Position numbers and translations under genes: made by a program. This document shows positions 33,680-42,897 of a stretch of 64,000 nucleotides of DNA, one piece after another. The notes beneath the pieces were generated by a model that searched no databases, was not told the origin of the DNA, and worked only from the letters and a program-made list of their open reading frames with translations. The first letter of the stretch is position 1, and every line of letters starts with the position of its first letter. Source of the DNA: Gammaproteobacteria bacterium (GTDB lineage: Bacteria > Pseudomonadota > Gammaproteobacteria > Pseudomonadales > Azotimanducaceae); contig JAUIAV010000020.1 of NCBI GenBank assembly GCA_030425195.1, positions 1 through 64,000 of the forward strand, in the 5' to 3' direction.

Positions 33680-34261
33680 ATGCAGAAACTGACGAGAGAC
33701 AGCCTCTGGAGCCTGGAGCAGTATGCCGAGGTCCGCAGCGACTTCCGGTCCGAAGTCATGGCCCACAAGGCGCCGCGCCGGATCGCCATCGGCCCTCACG
33801 CCACCCTCTACTTCGAAGACTTCACGACCATGAAGTACCAGGTCCAGGAGATGCTTCGGACCGAGCGCATCTTCGAGGCAGCGGGCATCGAAGAGGAAAT
33901 CGAAGCCTACAATCCACTCATTCCGGACGGCACGAACCTGAAAGCCACGTTCATGATCGAGTACGCGGACGTGGACGATCGGCGTAAGGCCCTGGCCAGG
34001 CTTGGCGGCATCGAGGACACCATCTGGGTGCGTGCGGAAGGCGGAGAGAAAGTCTACGCCATCGCCAACGAGGACCTGGATCGAACCGAAGGCGACAAGG
34101 CATCGGCCGTGCATTTCCTGCGCTTCGAGCTCGGGCCGGAAACCATCAAGGCCTTCAAATCGGGATCACCCATAGCTTTCGGGATCGATCACGAGGGACT
34201 GGCGGGATCGGTGACGCTGACAGAGGAACAGATCGCCAGCCTGGCTGCGGATCTCGACTGA
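33680..34261 (+). CDS. DUF3501 family protein
   Basis: A 193-residue soluble protein matching DUF3501 (LTRDSLWSLEQYAEVRSDFR, then RRIAIGPHATLYFEDFTTMKYQVQEMLRTERIFE and FLRFELGP). Its function is unknown. It starts one base after the Fe-S gene stop and almost always accompanies that gene and rubrerythrin, so it probably works with them in peroxide detoxification or Fe-S assembly. It converges with oxyR 20 bp downstream. Confidence 0.88.
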   Translation: MQKLTRDSLWSLEQYAEVRSDFRSEVMAHKAPRRIAIGPHATLYFEDFTTMKYQVQEMLRTERIFEAAGIEEEIEAYNPLIPDGTNLKATFMIEYADVDDRRKALARLGGIEDTIWVRAEGGEKVYAIANEDLDRTEGDKASAVHFLRFELGPETIKAFKSGSPIAFGIDHEGLAGSVTLTEEQIASLAADLD

Positions 34262-34281
34262 CCGGGACGAGCGCCCGTCTC

Positions 34282-35163
34282 TCAGGCCAGTGTTTCCGTA
34301 AGGACCTCCGCCAGACGTTCCAGCAGCGGCTCCCGCGGCGAGCTCTTCCGCCAGCACAGCCCGATGTCCCGGTGCGGCACCTCCCCTTTGAAAGGAATGT
34401 AGCGGACACCGGCCCCGGGTTTCGCGGGCACGGCCAGCTCCGGCATCAGCGTCACGCCAACGTTGGCCACCACCATCTGCCGCAGCGTCTCCAGGCTGGT
34501 GGCCCGGAAGTTGGTGTTCTCCACCGCATTGTGGGAGTTGCAGACCTCCAGCGCCTGATCCCGCAGACAGTGGCCATCCTCCAGAAGCAGCACCTGCTCG
34601 TCGTCCAGATCGTCCACGGTCACTTTCTTGCGGCCCGCCAGGCAGTGATGGCGGGAGACGGCCATGTAGAAGGGCTCGGTGTAGAGCCTGCGCTCCACCA
34701 CGTTCTCCTCTTCCATGGGCAACGCCAGGATCACCGCGTCCAGGTCGCCCTCGCGAAGCAGCCGGGTGATCACGGAGGTCTGCCCCTCGGTGAGCTGAAT
34801 CTTCAGAGTCGGCAGGTTCTTGCGGATGGGCCCGAGAATCTTCGGCAGCAGATACGGCGCCACCGTGGGAATCACGCCGAGCCGGAAGTCTCCGCCGAAC
34901 GGATCCGCATACTCTTCGGCGATGTGCGTCAGCTGGTTCGCCTCGCGGAGCACACGCTGGGCCTGAGCAACCACCCGTTCGCCGACCGGGGTCAGCAGCA
35001 CCTGCCGGTTGGTCCGTTCGATCAGGGTCACCCCCAGCTCCTCCTCCAGCTTCTTGAGCTGAGTGGAGAGCGTTGGCTGGCTGACGAAGCAGGCATCCGC
35101 CGCCCGGCCGAAGTGCCGGTGCTCGGCAACGGCCACCAGGTATTTGAGATCTCTGAGATTCAT
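34282..35163 (-). CDS. oxyR: Hydrogen-peroxide-sensing regulator OxyR
   Basis: A 293-residue LysR-family activator. The DNA-binding part is MNLRDLKYLVAVAEHRHFGRAADACFVSQPTLSTQLKKLE. The redox switch is intact: GHCLRDQALEVC holds the two cysteines that form the activating disulfide, followed by the family-typical FRATSLETLRQMV. It ends convergently with the rubrerythrin operon that carries a matching OxyR box. The start codon sits directly beside the stop of the upstream dehydrogenase gene on the same strand, so it may be co-transcribed with that gene. Confidence 0.95.
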   Translation of the reverse strand: MNLRDLKYLVAVAEHRHFGRAADACFVSQPTLSTQLKKLEEELGVTLIERTNRQVLLTPVGERVVAQAQRVLREANQLTHIAEEYADPFGGDFRLGVIPTVAPYLLPKILGPIRKNLPTLKIQLTEGQTSVITRLLREGDLDAVILALPMEEENVVERRLYTEPFYMAVSRHHCLAGRKKVTVDDLDDEQVLLLEDGHCLRDQALEVCNSHNAVENTNFRATSLETLRQMVVANVGVTLMPELAVPAKPGAGVRYIPFKGEVPHRDIGLCWRKSSPREPLLERLAEVLTETLA

Positions 35164-36249
35164 CTACGAGCGCCAGGGCTCCACCACGATCTTGGCGTGC
35201 GCTTCCGGGTTCTTCAGATCCCGGAACGCCTGAGCCACGCCTTCCACGCCGACGTGACCCGTGATCAGAGGCGCGACCGGAATGCGGCCTTCCGCGATAT
35301 GGTGAAGCGTGAGCGCGAATTCCTCCGGGGTGTAGCCGAGCACGAACTGCAGCGCGAGTTCCTTGCCGATGGCCAGCAGGGGCCGGATGGGATCGCTCTC
35401 CATACAGACACCAACCACCACAAAACGGCACCCGCGCTCCGCGCCGACCATCATCTGATCGATGACGCCGGGAACGCCCACGCATTCGAAATAGACACCG
35501 GGCGGCAGCAGCCGTTCGCCGGTCAGCGGGTTCACGTCGGCGCGCTGCGCCTGCGCACTCGCGCCGGCTGCCTCACGCCAGGAGTCGTAAGGGGAATTGA
35601 CTGCCGGATCGATGACGATGTCGGCCCCCATGGTTTCGGCCAGAGTCCGGCGAGCCGGCGAGTAGTCCGCCGCGATGATGGGACCTGCCCCTTTGAGCTT
35701 GAGGGAGGCAATGACGGCCAGCCCCACCGGACCGCAGCCGATCACGAGCGGCACGTCGTCCGGCGTCAGCTTCGCCATCTCCACCGCATGCAGGCCCACG
35801 GCCATCGGCTCGGTCAGCGCGGCGTGATCGTCCGGCAGACCGTTCGGTACCGGCAGCAGCAGCATCTCGTTCAGCAGCATCTGCTCTCCATAGCCGCCGG
35901 GCACGTCGTTCGAGTAGCCCACCGGGACCCCGGCCGCGTTCCGGATCAGCATGGGCATTGAACAGACCCGGGTGCCGGATGCCAGACGACCGGCCGGCGC
36001 ATCACCCGGGCCGAACTCGAGGATCTCCGCGCAGAACTCGTGGCCCATCACCAGATCCCTGTCAGCCGCCAGATTGTTCGCGAAACCTTCTTCCTGGGAC
36101 GTGAAGGCATCGAAGTGCTCGAAGGCATGCAGATCGGAGCCGCAGATCCCGCAGGCCAGCGTCTTCACCAGCACCTCACCGGGTCCGGGCGCCGGTGTGG
36201 CGATCTCGTCCGTGATCATTTCTCTGTTGCGCATGATGGCTGCACGCAT
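35164..36249 (-). CDS. Zinc-type alcohol dehydrogenase-like protein (MDR family)
   Basis: A 361-residue medium-chain dehydrogenase. Catalytic zinc ligands are visible (CGICGSDLHAFEHF and GHEFCAEIL). The nucleotide fold is VIGCGPVGLAVIASLKLKGAGPIIAADYS, giving NAD(P) binding. The four-cysteine structural-zinc lobe is missing, being replaced by RVCSMPMLIRNAAG. The ATG at 36249 has AGAGGA six bases upstream; the ORF-track start is a TTG two codons earlier. It is divergent from the RluA-type gene with start codons that overlap on opposite strands. The substrate is unknown. Confidence 0.85.
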   Translation of the reverse strand: MRAAIMRNREMITDEIATPAPGPGEVLVKTLACGICGSDLHAFEHFDAFTSQEEGFANNLAADRDLVMGHEFCAEILEFGPGDAPAGRLASGTRVCSMPMLIRNAAGVPVGYSNDVPGGYGEQMLLNEMLLLPVPNGLPDDHAALTEPMAVGLHAVEMAKLTPDDVPLVIGCGPVGLAVIASLKLKGAGPIIAADYSPARRTLAETMGADIVIDPAVNSPYDSWREAAGASAQAQRADVNPLTGERLLPPGVYFECVGVPGVIDQMMVGAERGCRFVVVGVCMESDPIRPLLAIGKELALQFVLGYTPEEFALTLHHIAEGRIPVAPLITGHVGVEGVAQAFRDLKNPEAHAKIVVEPWRS

Positions 36250-36973
36250 GGTCAATCCTCTGGTGTTCCTGGTCCTGAAGAGAAGCTATCGTATTCCCGC
36301 TCCCAGGGTAAGAGGCAGGCCCATCCACAGCATCCAGGTCATCCACCGCGACGCCGACCTCGCGGTGATCAACAAGCCTGCGGACGTCTCACTGCTGGCC
36401 GACCGCAGCGGTGCTGCCTGCCTGTGGGATGCCCTGCCCGAACGGCTCGGCTGCAAGCCGTATCTCGTGCACCGTCTGGATAAGCCGACCAGTGGCGTCC
36501 TCGCCATCGCGCTGAACCCTCAGACTCAGAAAACGCTCACCCGGCTGTTTGCCCGGCGTCTGTCGCGCAAGTTCTACCTGGCCCGGGTGCTCGGCGATCC
36601 GGGTCGAACCGGGACCATTGATCTGCCCCTGAAGAAGGGGCGGAAGAGCCGCTATCGGATCGCCGGGCAGCGGGCCGACATCATCCGGCAGGACGCCCGC
36701 TGGACTCTGCCGGGCGGAGACGGACATGAAAGCCATACCCGATTCAGGCGCCTCGGACGGGAAGACGGACGGACGTTACTGCTGCTCATGCCGAGAACCG
36801 GCCGGACCCATCAGCTGCGCGTTCACCTGTCCTGGATCGGCCATCCCATCCTGGGTGATCAGCTGTACGGCAATCCCCGGGATCCGGCCCAGCAGGCCCC
36901 TCGCCTCCATCTGCACGCGCACCGCCTGGTGCTGCCCGGATTCGGCAGCTTCCAGGCGCCATGGGACGCCTAG
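36248..36973 (+). CDS. RluA-family pseudouridine synthase
   Basis: A 241-residue RNA-modifying enzyme. The catalytic aspartate is in HRLDKPTSGVLAIA, preceded by VINKPADVSLLADRSG, and the C-terminal motif GRTHQLRVHLSWIGHPILGDQLYG is intact. There is no S4 domain, as in the short RluA/TruC-type proteins, so it may modify tRNA or 23S rRNA; the site cannot be told. The ATG at 36248 overlaps the start of the divergent dehydrogenase gene, which leaves no separate promoter region. Its 3' end overlaps the LRAT-like gene by 4 bp. Confidence 0.88.
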   Translation: MVNPLVFLVLKRSYRIPAPRVRGRPIHSIQVIHRDADLAVINKPADVSLLADRSGAACLWDALPERLGCKPYLVHRLDKPTSGVLAIALNPQTQKTLTRLFARRLSRKFYLARVLGDPGRTGTIDLPLKKGRKSRYRIAGQRADIIRQDARWTLPGGDGHESHTRFRRLGREDGRTLLLLMPRTGRTHQLRVHLSWIGHPILGDQLYGNPRDPAQQAPRLHLHAHRLVLPGFGSFQAPWDA

Positions 36974-37380
36974 AGCTTGGAGGCCAGCTTGCGGCCGAGC
37001 GCATAACCCGCGGCGGTGACCGCAGGATGCCGGGTGAGCGCGAAGGCAACGGTGGCCACGCCGATGCCGGCAACCCAGGATTTGAGCTGAGGGCTTTCCG
37101 CTTCTCCGGTCATGGCCCGGCTCACGGTGTGCTCGCAGTTGTTGGTGAGCAGGTTGTAGCCCCGGGACTCGGGTTGGCTGGATGCCGCATAGCGACGCTG
37201 CCGCGGACATTCGGTACGACTGACGTGCAGCCGTTTACCGTCCCGGAATTCCGCTTCGCTGACCACGTGCTCTCCGCGAAAGGGGCTGTTGTGCAGAATG
37301 CTGCCATCCGCCAGGACCACACCCCGATGCATGACCAGGCCCTTGCGGCGGGAAACCACGTCTCCGGGACGATATCTCAT
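36970..37380 (-). CDS. LRAT/NlpC-P60-like papain-fold protein with C-terminal membrane helix
   Basis: A 136-residue protein resembling the lecithin retinol acyltransferase family. RYRPGDVVSRRKGLVMHRGVVLADG supplies the catalytic histidine (MHRGVV), and LLTNNCEHTVSRAM carries the NCEH motif with the catalytic cysteine. A C-terminal hydrophobic stretch (AGIGVATVAFALTRHPAVTAAGYALG) suggests membrane association. Family members transfer or hydrolyse acyl groups of phospholipids. The ATG at 37380 is backed by GGAGGTGA eight bases upstream; the ORF-track extension to 37473 is not. Confidence 0.8.
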   Translation of the reverse strand: MRYRPGDVVSRRKGLVMHRGVVLADGSILHNSPFRGEHVVSEAEFRDGKRLHVSRTECPRQRRYAASSQPESRGYNLLTNNCEHTVSRAMTGEAESPQLKSWVAGIGVATVAFALTRHPAVTAAGYALGRKLASKL

Positions 37381-37556
37381 GCTGCGCTCACCTCCATTCA
37401 CGGCTTCCGTTCGGCATCGATCAGCTGAGAATTTAGCAGGAATCGGGCCAGAAAAGTTATTCTTGAAAATCAATCAGTTAGCGTGTCCGGAAGGCTGAAG
37501 CATCCGGCCGCCCACCAGTTGTTGGTGAGGACGACCAGATACCGGCGCGCCCGGTC

Positions 37557-38693
37557 TCAACCGAGCCGATAGATGCGCTTCACGTTGCCGCCGAGCACCT
37601 TCTCCCGGGCCGAGTCAGGCAGCGCCTCGGCATAGCGCGCCAGATCGTCCACCCAGGTGTGGGGATGGTCCGGGTGCGGGTAGTCGGTGGCCCACATGAA
37701 GCAGTCTTCCCCCACGTGGGAGACGATGTGCGGTGCCGCGGTTTCATCCGGATCGCCGGAGATGAAGCACTGGCGCCGGAACAGCTCCGTCGCGCTCGGC
37801 CGTGTGAGATTGAGCGATGCCGAGTAGGCGTCCAGCCTGTCGAGCAGCGCGCCGATCCAGCCGGAGCCCGCTTCGAGCACACCGAGTCTCAGATCCGGGA
37901 ACCTTTCCAGCGTCCCCAGGGAGAAAAACGAGATGAGCGCCTGCTGAACGATGGACCGCAGCCAGATCGCCTCCCCCCAGGCCCGCCCTTCCCGCGGCCA
38001 GTCGAAGATCCCGTCCGCTGCCGCATGAGGTGTGAAGGTGGGGTGGATGGCCAGGGGGACGTCCAGCTCCACGCATTTCGCGAACAGGGCATCGTGCTCT
38101 TTCGCTCCGTGGATCACCCGGTTGTGATTGAAGGGGTTCACCCAGGCGCCCCTGCAGCCGTCCTTCACCGCCCGTTCGAGTTCGGCGACCGAGCCGGCGA
38201 CATCCAGCAGGGTGAGTTGAGCGATGGGCACCAGACGACCGCCGCTGTCCCGGCAGAAGTCCGCTATCCAGCGGTTGTAGGCCCGGCAGTAGGCGAGGGA
38301 CAGCTCCGGATCGGTCAGTTCCACTTCCCAGAGCAGACCGATGGTGGGATAGAGGAGACAGTACTCCAGGTTCTCCCGGGCCATGAGATCCAGGCGCTCC
38401 GCCGGGTCACAGGATCCGAAAGGCATGTTGTCCGAGTAGCGCCGATCCGGCCGCGGGCGCATGTCCTCTTCGCCCATGGCGCCGAGCAGGCCCAGCGATC
38501 CCTTCCGTGAACGTTTCGACGGCTTCCCGTCTATCTCCAGATATTCGTAACCTTCCTCATCCACACGGATGCGCAGAGCCCGCGGCTTGTAGGCCTCCTC
38601 GAGGTAGTTTTCCCAGAGATCGGCGGGTTCGAGAATGTGCCCGTCCGCATCTACGGTGCCGTCGTACGGGAATCGCTTGATCTCGTAGCTCAT
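37557..38693 (-). CDS. Amidohydrolase-2 family protein (ACMSD-like)
   Basis: A 378-residue TIM-barrel metal hydrolase of the amidohydrolase-related group. It has an N-terminal VDADGHILEPADLWENYL (DxH type), a central LAIHPTFTPH and a C-terminal ATDYPHPDHPHTW with the metal-binding aspartate. The ISGDPDETAAPHIVSHVGEDCFMWATDYPH stretch is typical of the group that includes decarboxylases (ACMSD, resorcylate) and lactone or meta-cleavage product hydrolases. It is the last gene of the long TetR-led operon, 29 bp after the monooxygenase. A decarboxylation or ring-fission step is plausible. Confidence 0.85.
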   Translation of the reverse strand: MSYEIKRFPYDGTVDADGHILEPADLWENYLEEAYKPRALRIRVDEEGYEYLEIDGKPSKRSRKGSLGLLGAMGEEDMRPRPDRRYSDNMPFGSCDPAERLDLMARENLEYCLLYPTIGLLWEVELTDPELSLAYCRAYNRWIADFCRDSGGRLVPIAQLTLLDVAGSVAELERAVKDGCRGAWVNPFNHNRVIHGAKEHDALFAKCVELDVPLAIHPTFTPHAAADGIFDWPREGRAWGEAIWLRSIVQQALISFFSLGTLERFPDLRLGVLEAGSGWIGALLDRLDAYSASLNLTRPSATELFRRQCFISGDPDETAAPHIVSHVGEDCFMWATDYPHPDHPHTWVDDLARYAEALPDSAREKVLGGNVKRIYRLG

Positions 38694-38722
38694 TGGTCTC
38701 CCCTCTGTCTGATTCCGGCCGT

Positions 38723-40210
38723 TCAGTCGGCAGCGCGGATGAGTGTGAGCATCTCCTCCCGGTCCGGTCCCCGGACGATCCGCGCTCCGGCGTTCTTCGA
38801 TCTGCCTCTCAGCATGTAGAACAGGATGATCAGCCGTGTTTTACGATCCTTCAGGAAGTCGCCCGGCTTCTCCAGCAGATTCATGGTGCGCATGGTCCCG
38901 CGCAGCACGTGCAGGTTGTAGCGTGCCGCCGCCGCCAGAGCATCACCGAACGCGCTGGCGAACCATTTCTTCAGACTGTCCGGCTTCTCCAGCAGGCGGC
39001 CTTCCGCTGCCGCCAGCGCCCGTCGGATACCGTTCCTGTCTTCGGTCAGGCTGGTGGAGAAGATGGGCCGGAGCGCCTCTTCGGTGGCCGCGTCGAAGGC
39101 CAGCGCCCGCGCAAAGGGATCGGCCTGCTCCGTCAGCACGTCGGCAAGCATATGGGCGTGCAGAATGCTGGTGCTGCAGCCTCTGCCGTACAGCGGATTG
39201 GTCCGCAGGGCCGCATCTCCCACTGCGAAGAAATTGCGGGTCAGCGGCTTGCCGTCCACCACGTAGTGCCGCCAGATGGCACGGATATCGCCGATGCCGA
39301 ACGGATGGGTAGTGGCCTTCACCTTGCCTTCTTCCAGCCACGGCGCAAGCCCCGGGATGCTCCGGCAGACCGCATCGAACCTGTCACCGTCCGTGATCGC
39401 TTTCCTGAGCTCGGTCTCCGCATTGTGCAGACAGACGATGATGGCGAAGCTGCCTGCATCGCCCGGAAAGACGCCGAACTTGATGTAGCCCAGATCTCCG
39501 GCAGAGCGGTCCTTGCCGCCCCGACCCGGCTCCGGCACACCCGCATTCAGCTGGTAGTGGCGGGTGTAGTAGACGATTTCCGCATCGTCGTTCTCCTCCG
39601 GCACGGGCACGCCCAGGGCGTTGAAGTAGCCGGGGAAATTCGTCGTCCGGCCACTGGCGTCCACCACCACATCCGCGGGAATCATCTCCCCGAACTCGGC
39701 CACGCAGTCCCTTCGCACCTTGAGCCCCTGGACGTCGAGAATACCGTCGGCCCCAGGCTCCGCGACGACCCCGTCGATGGTGATGCCGTTGATGATCCGG
39801 ATGTTCTCGAGCCGTTCCACGTAGCGCCGGAGAACGGTCTCGATGGTGGCCCGTCGGCACAGCAGCACCCAGAGTTTCTCGTCTCCCGGCTCGGGCGTGT
39901 AACGGTTCTGCAGCTCGGGAGACAGCATCTCCTGCATCTCGAGCCGCCGGGCGCCAGCCTGGTAGAACTCTTCGAGCAGATCCGGATAGTTTTCCTCGAG
40001 CAGATTGCACATGAGCCCGAGGAATGCGTGGGGATGGCGGAACTGGGAGGCTCCGCGCCTCGGCCATTCGAAGAATGCCTTGTCCGCATCACCTTCCGGC
40101 GGCGGGGTATCCCGCTCGAGGACGGTGACGTTGAGCCCGCGCTTGGCCAGCGCCAGCGCCGTGCACATCCCGGCGATTCCGCTGCCGACGATGACGATGT
40201 TTTCGCTCAT
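38723..40210 (-). CDS. FAD-dependent monooxygenase (PHBH/tryptophan-halogenase-like fold)
   Basis: A 495-residue flavoprotein. The dinucleotide-binding motif is IVIVGSGIAGMCTALALAKRGLNVTVLERD. The middle DVVVDASGR and the FAD-phosphate motif AVGDAALRTNPLYGRGCSTSILHAHMLADVL are in order. The RGCS form of the latter and the extended C-terminus fit the squalene-epoxidase/halogenase side of the family, though the halogenase WxWxIP motif is not seen. It probably hydroxylates or epoxidises a small molecule in this operon. It lies 17 bp after the epoxide-hydrolase-like gene, which would suit an epoxide product. Confidence 0.87.
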   Translation of the reverse strand: MSENIVIVGSGIAGMCTALALAKRGLNVTVLERDTPPPEGDADKAFFEWPRRGASQFRHPHAFLGLMCNLLEENYPDLLEEFYQAGARRLEMQEMLSPELQNRYTPEPGDEKLWVLLCRRATIETVLRRYVERLENIRIINGITIDGVVAEPGADGILDVQGLKVRRDCVAEFGEMIPADVVVDASGRTTNFPGYFNALGVPVPEENDDAEIVYYTRHYQLNAGVPEPGRGGKDRSAGDLGYIKFGVFPGDAGSFAIIVCLHNAETELRKAITDGDRFDAVCRSIPGLAPWLEEGKVKATTHPFGIGDIRAIWRHYVVDGKPLTRNFFAVGDAALRTNPLYGRGCSTSILHAHMLADVLTEQADPFARALAFDAATEEALRPIFSTSLTEDRNGIRRALAAAEGRLLEKPDSLKKWFASAFGDALAAAARYNLHVLRGTMRTMNLLEKPGDFLKDRKTRLIILFYMLRGRSKNAGARIVRGPDREEMLTLIRAAD

Positions 40211-40227
40211 CTGATCCCTCTTTCCTC

Positions 40228-41202
40228 TCAGGACTGCCCGATCATGGCCAGGAACCTGAGGATTGCATCGTTGACGGCTTCCGGCGCTTCCTGCTGAGTC
40301 CAGTGGCCCACGTCCGGGATCAGCTCGTTGATCCTGAGATCCTTCACGTAGGTGGGCATGCTTTCCAGCGCCTGTGCCGCCATGGTGATCACGCCGTCTT
40401 TCTCCCCGGCAACGAACATGGCCGGCTGCTCGATCGTCGTCGGCGCGCCTTCCGTCAGCTCCCAGGTGAGGTCGTGGTTCCGGTAGTAGTTGAGCGGCCC
40501 CCGCATGCCGGAGCGGCTGAACTCGCCCGCATAGAAGTCCAGGTCCGCCTCGCCGAGCCAGTCGGGCAGGGTGTCCGGATTCGGGAGGCCGGAGAGCAGA
40601 TCGTCGTCCGGGCCCTTGCCCGGGAGCTTGCTGAGATCGGTCTCAGCGGCCCCCATGATCAGAAACTTCTTCAGTGCCGTGCGGATGTCCGCCTCGAACT
40701 CGGCTTCCGCCACACCCGGCTCCTGGAAGTAGAGCTGGTAGAAGAACTGACCCTTGAACACCTCGCGCATCATGGGCATGGGCTGCACGGGCGAGCGCGG
40801 AGAGAACGGCACCGACAGGGCACCGACCGCCGTGATCACGTCCGGATGGTTGAGCGCCGTGCTCCAGGCCGTGGGCGCACCCCAGTCATGCCCGATGACC
40901 ACGGCTGTCTCATAGCCGAGCGCCGGCACCAGACCCATGATGTCGTTGACCACTTCCACCTGGTTGTAGGCTTCGATGGCTTCCGGCCTGTCGGACTTGC
41001 CGTAGCCGCGCATGTCGGGCGCCACCACGTGATAGCCGACGGCCGCCAGCGGGGCGAACTGGTGCCGCCAGGAATACCAGGATTCCGGGAAACCGTGCAG
41101 CAGCAGCACCAGCGGACCGGAGCCCGCTTCGGCGATGTTGAGCTCGATGCCGTTGGTGGCGATCCGGCGTTCGTTCACCCCATCGACGACGGACCCGGTC
41201 AT
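40228..41202 (-). CDS. Epoxide-hydrolase-like alpha/beta hydrolase
   Basis: A 324-residue hydrolase with the aspartate nucleophile elbow GHDWGAPTAW and the HGFPESWYSWRHQ oxyanion segment, both characteristic of soluble epoxide hydrolases and haloalkane dehalogenases. DMRGYGKSDRPEAIEAYN and the C-terminal PDVGHWTQQEAPEAV histidine region complete the triad. Epoxide hydrolase is the more likely activity given the neighbouring flavin monooxygenase. Its start overlaps the upstream D-aminoacylase-like stop (ATGA). Confidence 0.87.
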   Translation of the reverse strand: MTGSVVDGVNERRIATNGIELNIAEAGSGPLVLLLHGFPESWYSWRHQFAPLAAVGYHVVAPDMRGYGKSDRPEAIEAYNQVEVVNDIMGLVPALGYETAVVIGHDWGAPTAWSTALNHPDVITAVGALSVPFSPRSPVQPMPMMREVFKGQFFYQLYFQEPGVAEAEFEADIRTALKKFLIMGAAETDLSKLPGKGPDDDLLSGLPNPDTLPDWLGEADLDFYAGEFSRSGMRGPLNYYRNHDLTWELTEGAPTTIEQPAMFVAGEKDGVITMAAQALESMPTYVKDLRINELIPDVGHWTQQEAPEAVNDAILRFLAMIGQS

Positions 41203-42872
41203 GCAGAAGCTCCTGGAAGGATGGCGCCGCGATGCACGTCCGCGTAGCCCTTCGCTGCCTGCCAGGCCACCTCGCCGCCGACGATCACCGAAGCCACACC
41301 GATGGAGTCCCGCACGTAGCGGCTGCCGTCGCCGGGCACGTCCTGCACGTAGTATTCGTCGCCGCGGGCGATGGTCTTCGGGTCGAAGATGGCGATGTCG
41401 GCCACATAGCCCGGCTGCAGCAGGCCGCGCTCGGGAATGCCCCAGATGCTGGCGGTGTCCGCCGTGATCTTCTTCACCGCGGCTTCGAGCCCGATGGCCT
41501 GCAGCTCCCGCACGAAGTGGCTGAACAGATAGCCCGTATCGCCGTAGGTGGAGAAGGACAGGATGTGCGCTCCGCCGTCGCTCGCGCCCACGTGCACCCG
41601 CGGGTGACCGAGCAGAGCACTCACCCGGGCGTCGTCGTTGTGGCCCATGTCGGCGGCCAGAAAATGCGCATCCAGATCCTCTTCCAGAGACAGGTCGATC
41701 ATTACCTCCACCGGTGTGGTCTGCCTGAGCTCCGCGATCTCCGCCAGCGTCTTACCCACCAGCGGCTGATTGGCGTCGCTGGCCACCTGACGGAGGATCA
41801 GTCGCGGCCAGAGGGCATCGAGGGCGGCTGCTTCCGCCACCAGGGCTTTTCGCCGCTCAGGATCGCTGAACGCCGCGACGATCTCTTCATGAGTGCCGAA
41901 GCGCATGATGCCGTACCAGGTGGGGAAGCGGATAAACAGCAGGCTCGGCACCGCGAAGCTGAAGCTGATGTCGATGGGACGGGTCTGCACCTGAGGCCAC
42001 ACCCGGGCCCCGCGGGCGAACTGCTCGTCCACCCGGGCCATGACCCGCTCGACGGCTGCCACGTTGTCACCGTTCACGAACAGGGGTGAGAACGTGGTGG
42101 GGATCCCGTACTTCAGGGAGAGCTCGGCAAGCTGATCGATCCGGGCAATGGTCAGATCCGGATCGTAGAACTCAGGCACGATCTGCAGCACCCGGCCGTA
42201 GTCCGCGAGCGTGCTGGCCAGAGCGTCCAGCTCGCGGGTGTCCGCATAGCGGCTCGGCACGGGCTGCAGAGTCTCGTCCATGTCCACGAAGCTGGTGGAG
42301 AGACCGACCGCACCGGCATCGAGGCAGCGGCGCAGCATCGTCTGCATCTCGCCGATTTCCGCATCCGTTGCCGTGCGCTGCATGGATTCGTCTTCCATCA
42401 CCCACAGGCGCAGAAGGCTGTGACCCACCAGAGGTGCTACGTTGATGGCGAGGCCTTTGGCGATACGGTCCAGGTATTCCTCGAAGGTTTCCCAGTTCCA
42501 CTCCACACCTTCCTCGAAGGCCTTGTAGGGCATCTCCTCGATCTGGTTGAACATGCCCACGAGCTTCATCCGATGCTTGGCCTTCAGCGGCGCCAGGGAC
42601 AGCGAGCAGTTGCCCGGAACGATGGTGGTGATGCCATGGGACAGCGCGGGTTTCGCATAGCCGTCCCAGAGCAGCTGGGCGTCGAAGTGGGTGTGCGGGT
42701 CGATGAAGCCGGGGGCGACCACCTTGCCGGTGGCATCCACGGTCTCGCGGGCGTCTCCCGCAATCCGGCCGATTTTCACGACACGGCCGTCCTGAACGGC
42801 CAGATCCGCGGAAAACGCGGGCAGTCCCGAGCCGTCCACGATGGTGCCGTTTCTGATGATCAGATCGTACAT
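41199..42872 (-). CDS. N-acyl-D-amino-acid deacylase-like amidohydrolase
   Basis: A 557-residue member of the amidohydrolase-3/D-aminoacylase group. The HxH metal site is in VVAPGFIDPHTHFDAQLLWDG. It also has GITTIVPGNCSLSLAPL with the metal-bridging cysteine, a GHSLLRLWVM segment, and HVGASDGGAHILSFSTYGDT with the catalytic aspartate. The C-terminal composite domain ends SVIVGGEVAW. Such enzymes hydrolyse N-acyl-D-amino acids or related amides. Within this operon the real substrate may be another cyclic or linear amide. AAGAGGAGAG precedes the ATG. Confidence 0.88.
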   Translation of the reverse strand: MYDLIIRNGTIVDGSGLPAFSADLAVQDGRVVKIGRIAGDARETVDATGKVVAPGFIDPHTHFDAQLLWDGYAKPALSHGITTIVPGNCSLSLAPLKAKHRMKLVGMFNQIEEMPYKAFEEGVEWNWETFEEYLDRIAKGLAINVAPLVGHSLLRLWVMEDESMQRTATDAEIGEMQTMLRRCLDAGAVGLSTSFVDMDETLQPVPSRYADTRELDALASTLADYGRVLQIVPEFYDPDLTIARIDQLAELSLKYGIPTTFSPLFVNGDNVAAVERVMARVDEQFARGARVWPQVQTRPIDISFSFAVPSLLFIRFPTWYGIMRFGTHEEIVAAFSDPERRKALVAEAAALDALWPRLILRQVASDANQPLVGKTLAEIAELRQTTPVEVMIDLSLEEDLDAHFLAADMGHNDDARVSALLGHPRVHVGASDGGAHILSFSTYGDTGYLFSHFVRELQAIGLEAAVKKITADTASIWGIPERGLLQPGYVADIAIFDPKTIARGDEYYVQDVPGDGSRYVRDSIGVASVIVGGEVAWQAAKGYADVHRGAILPGASA

Positions 42873-42897
42873 GGTTCTCTCCTCTTGAAAAAAATTC

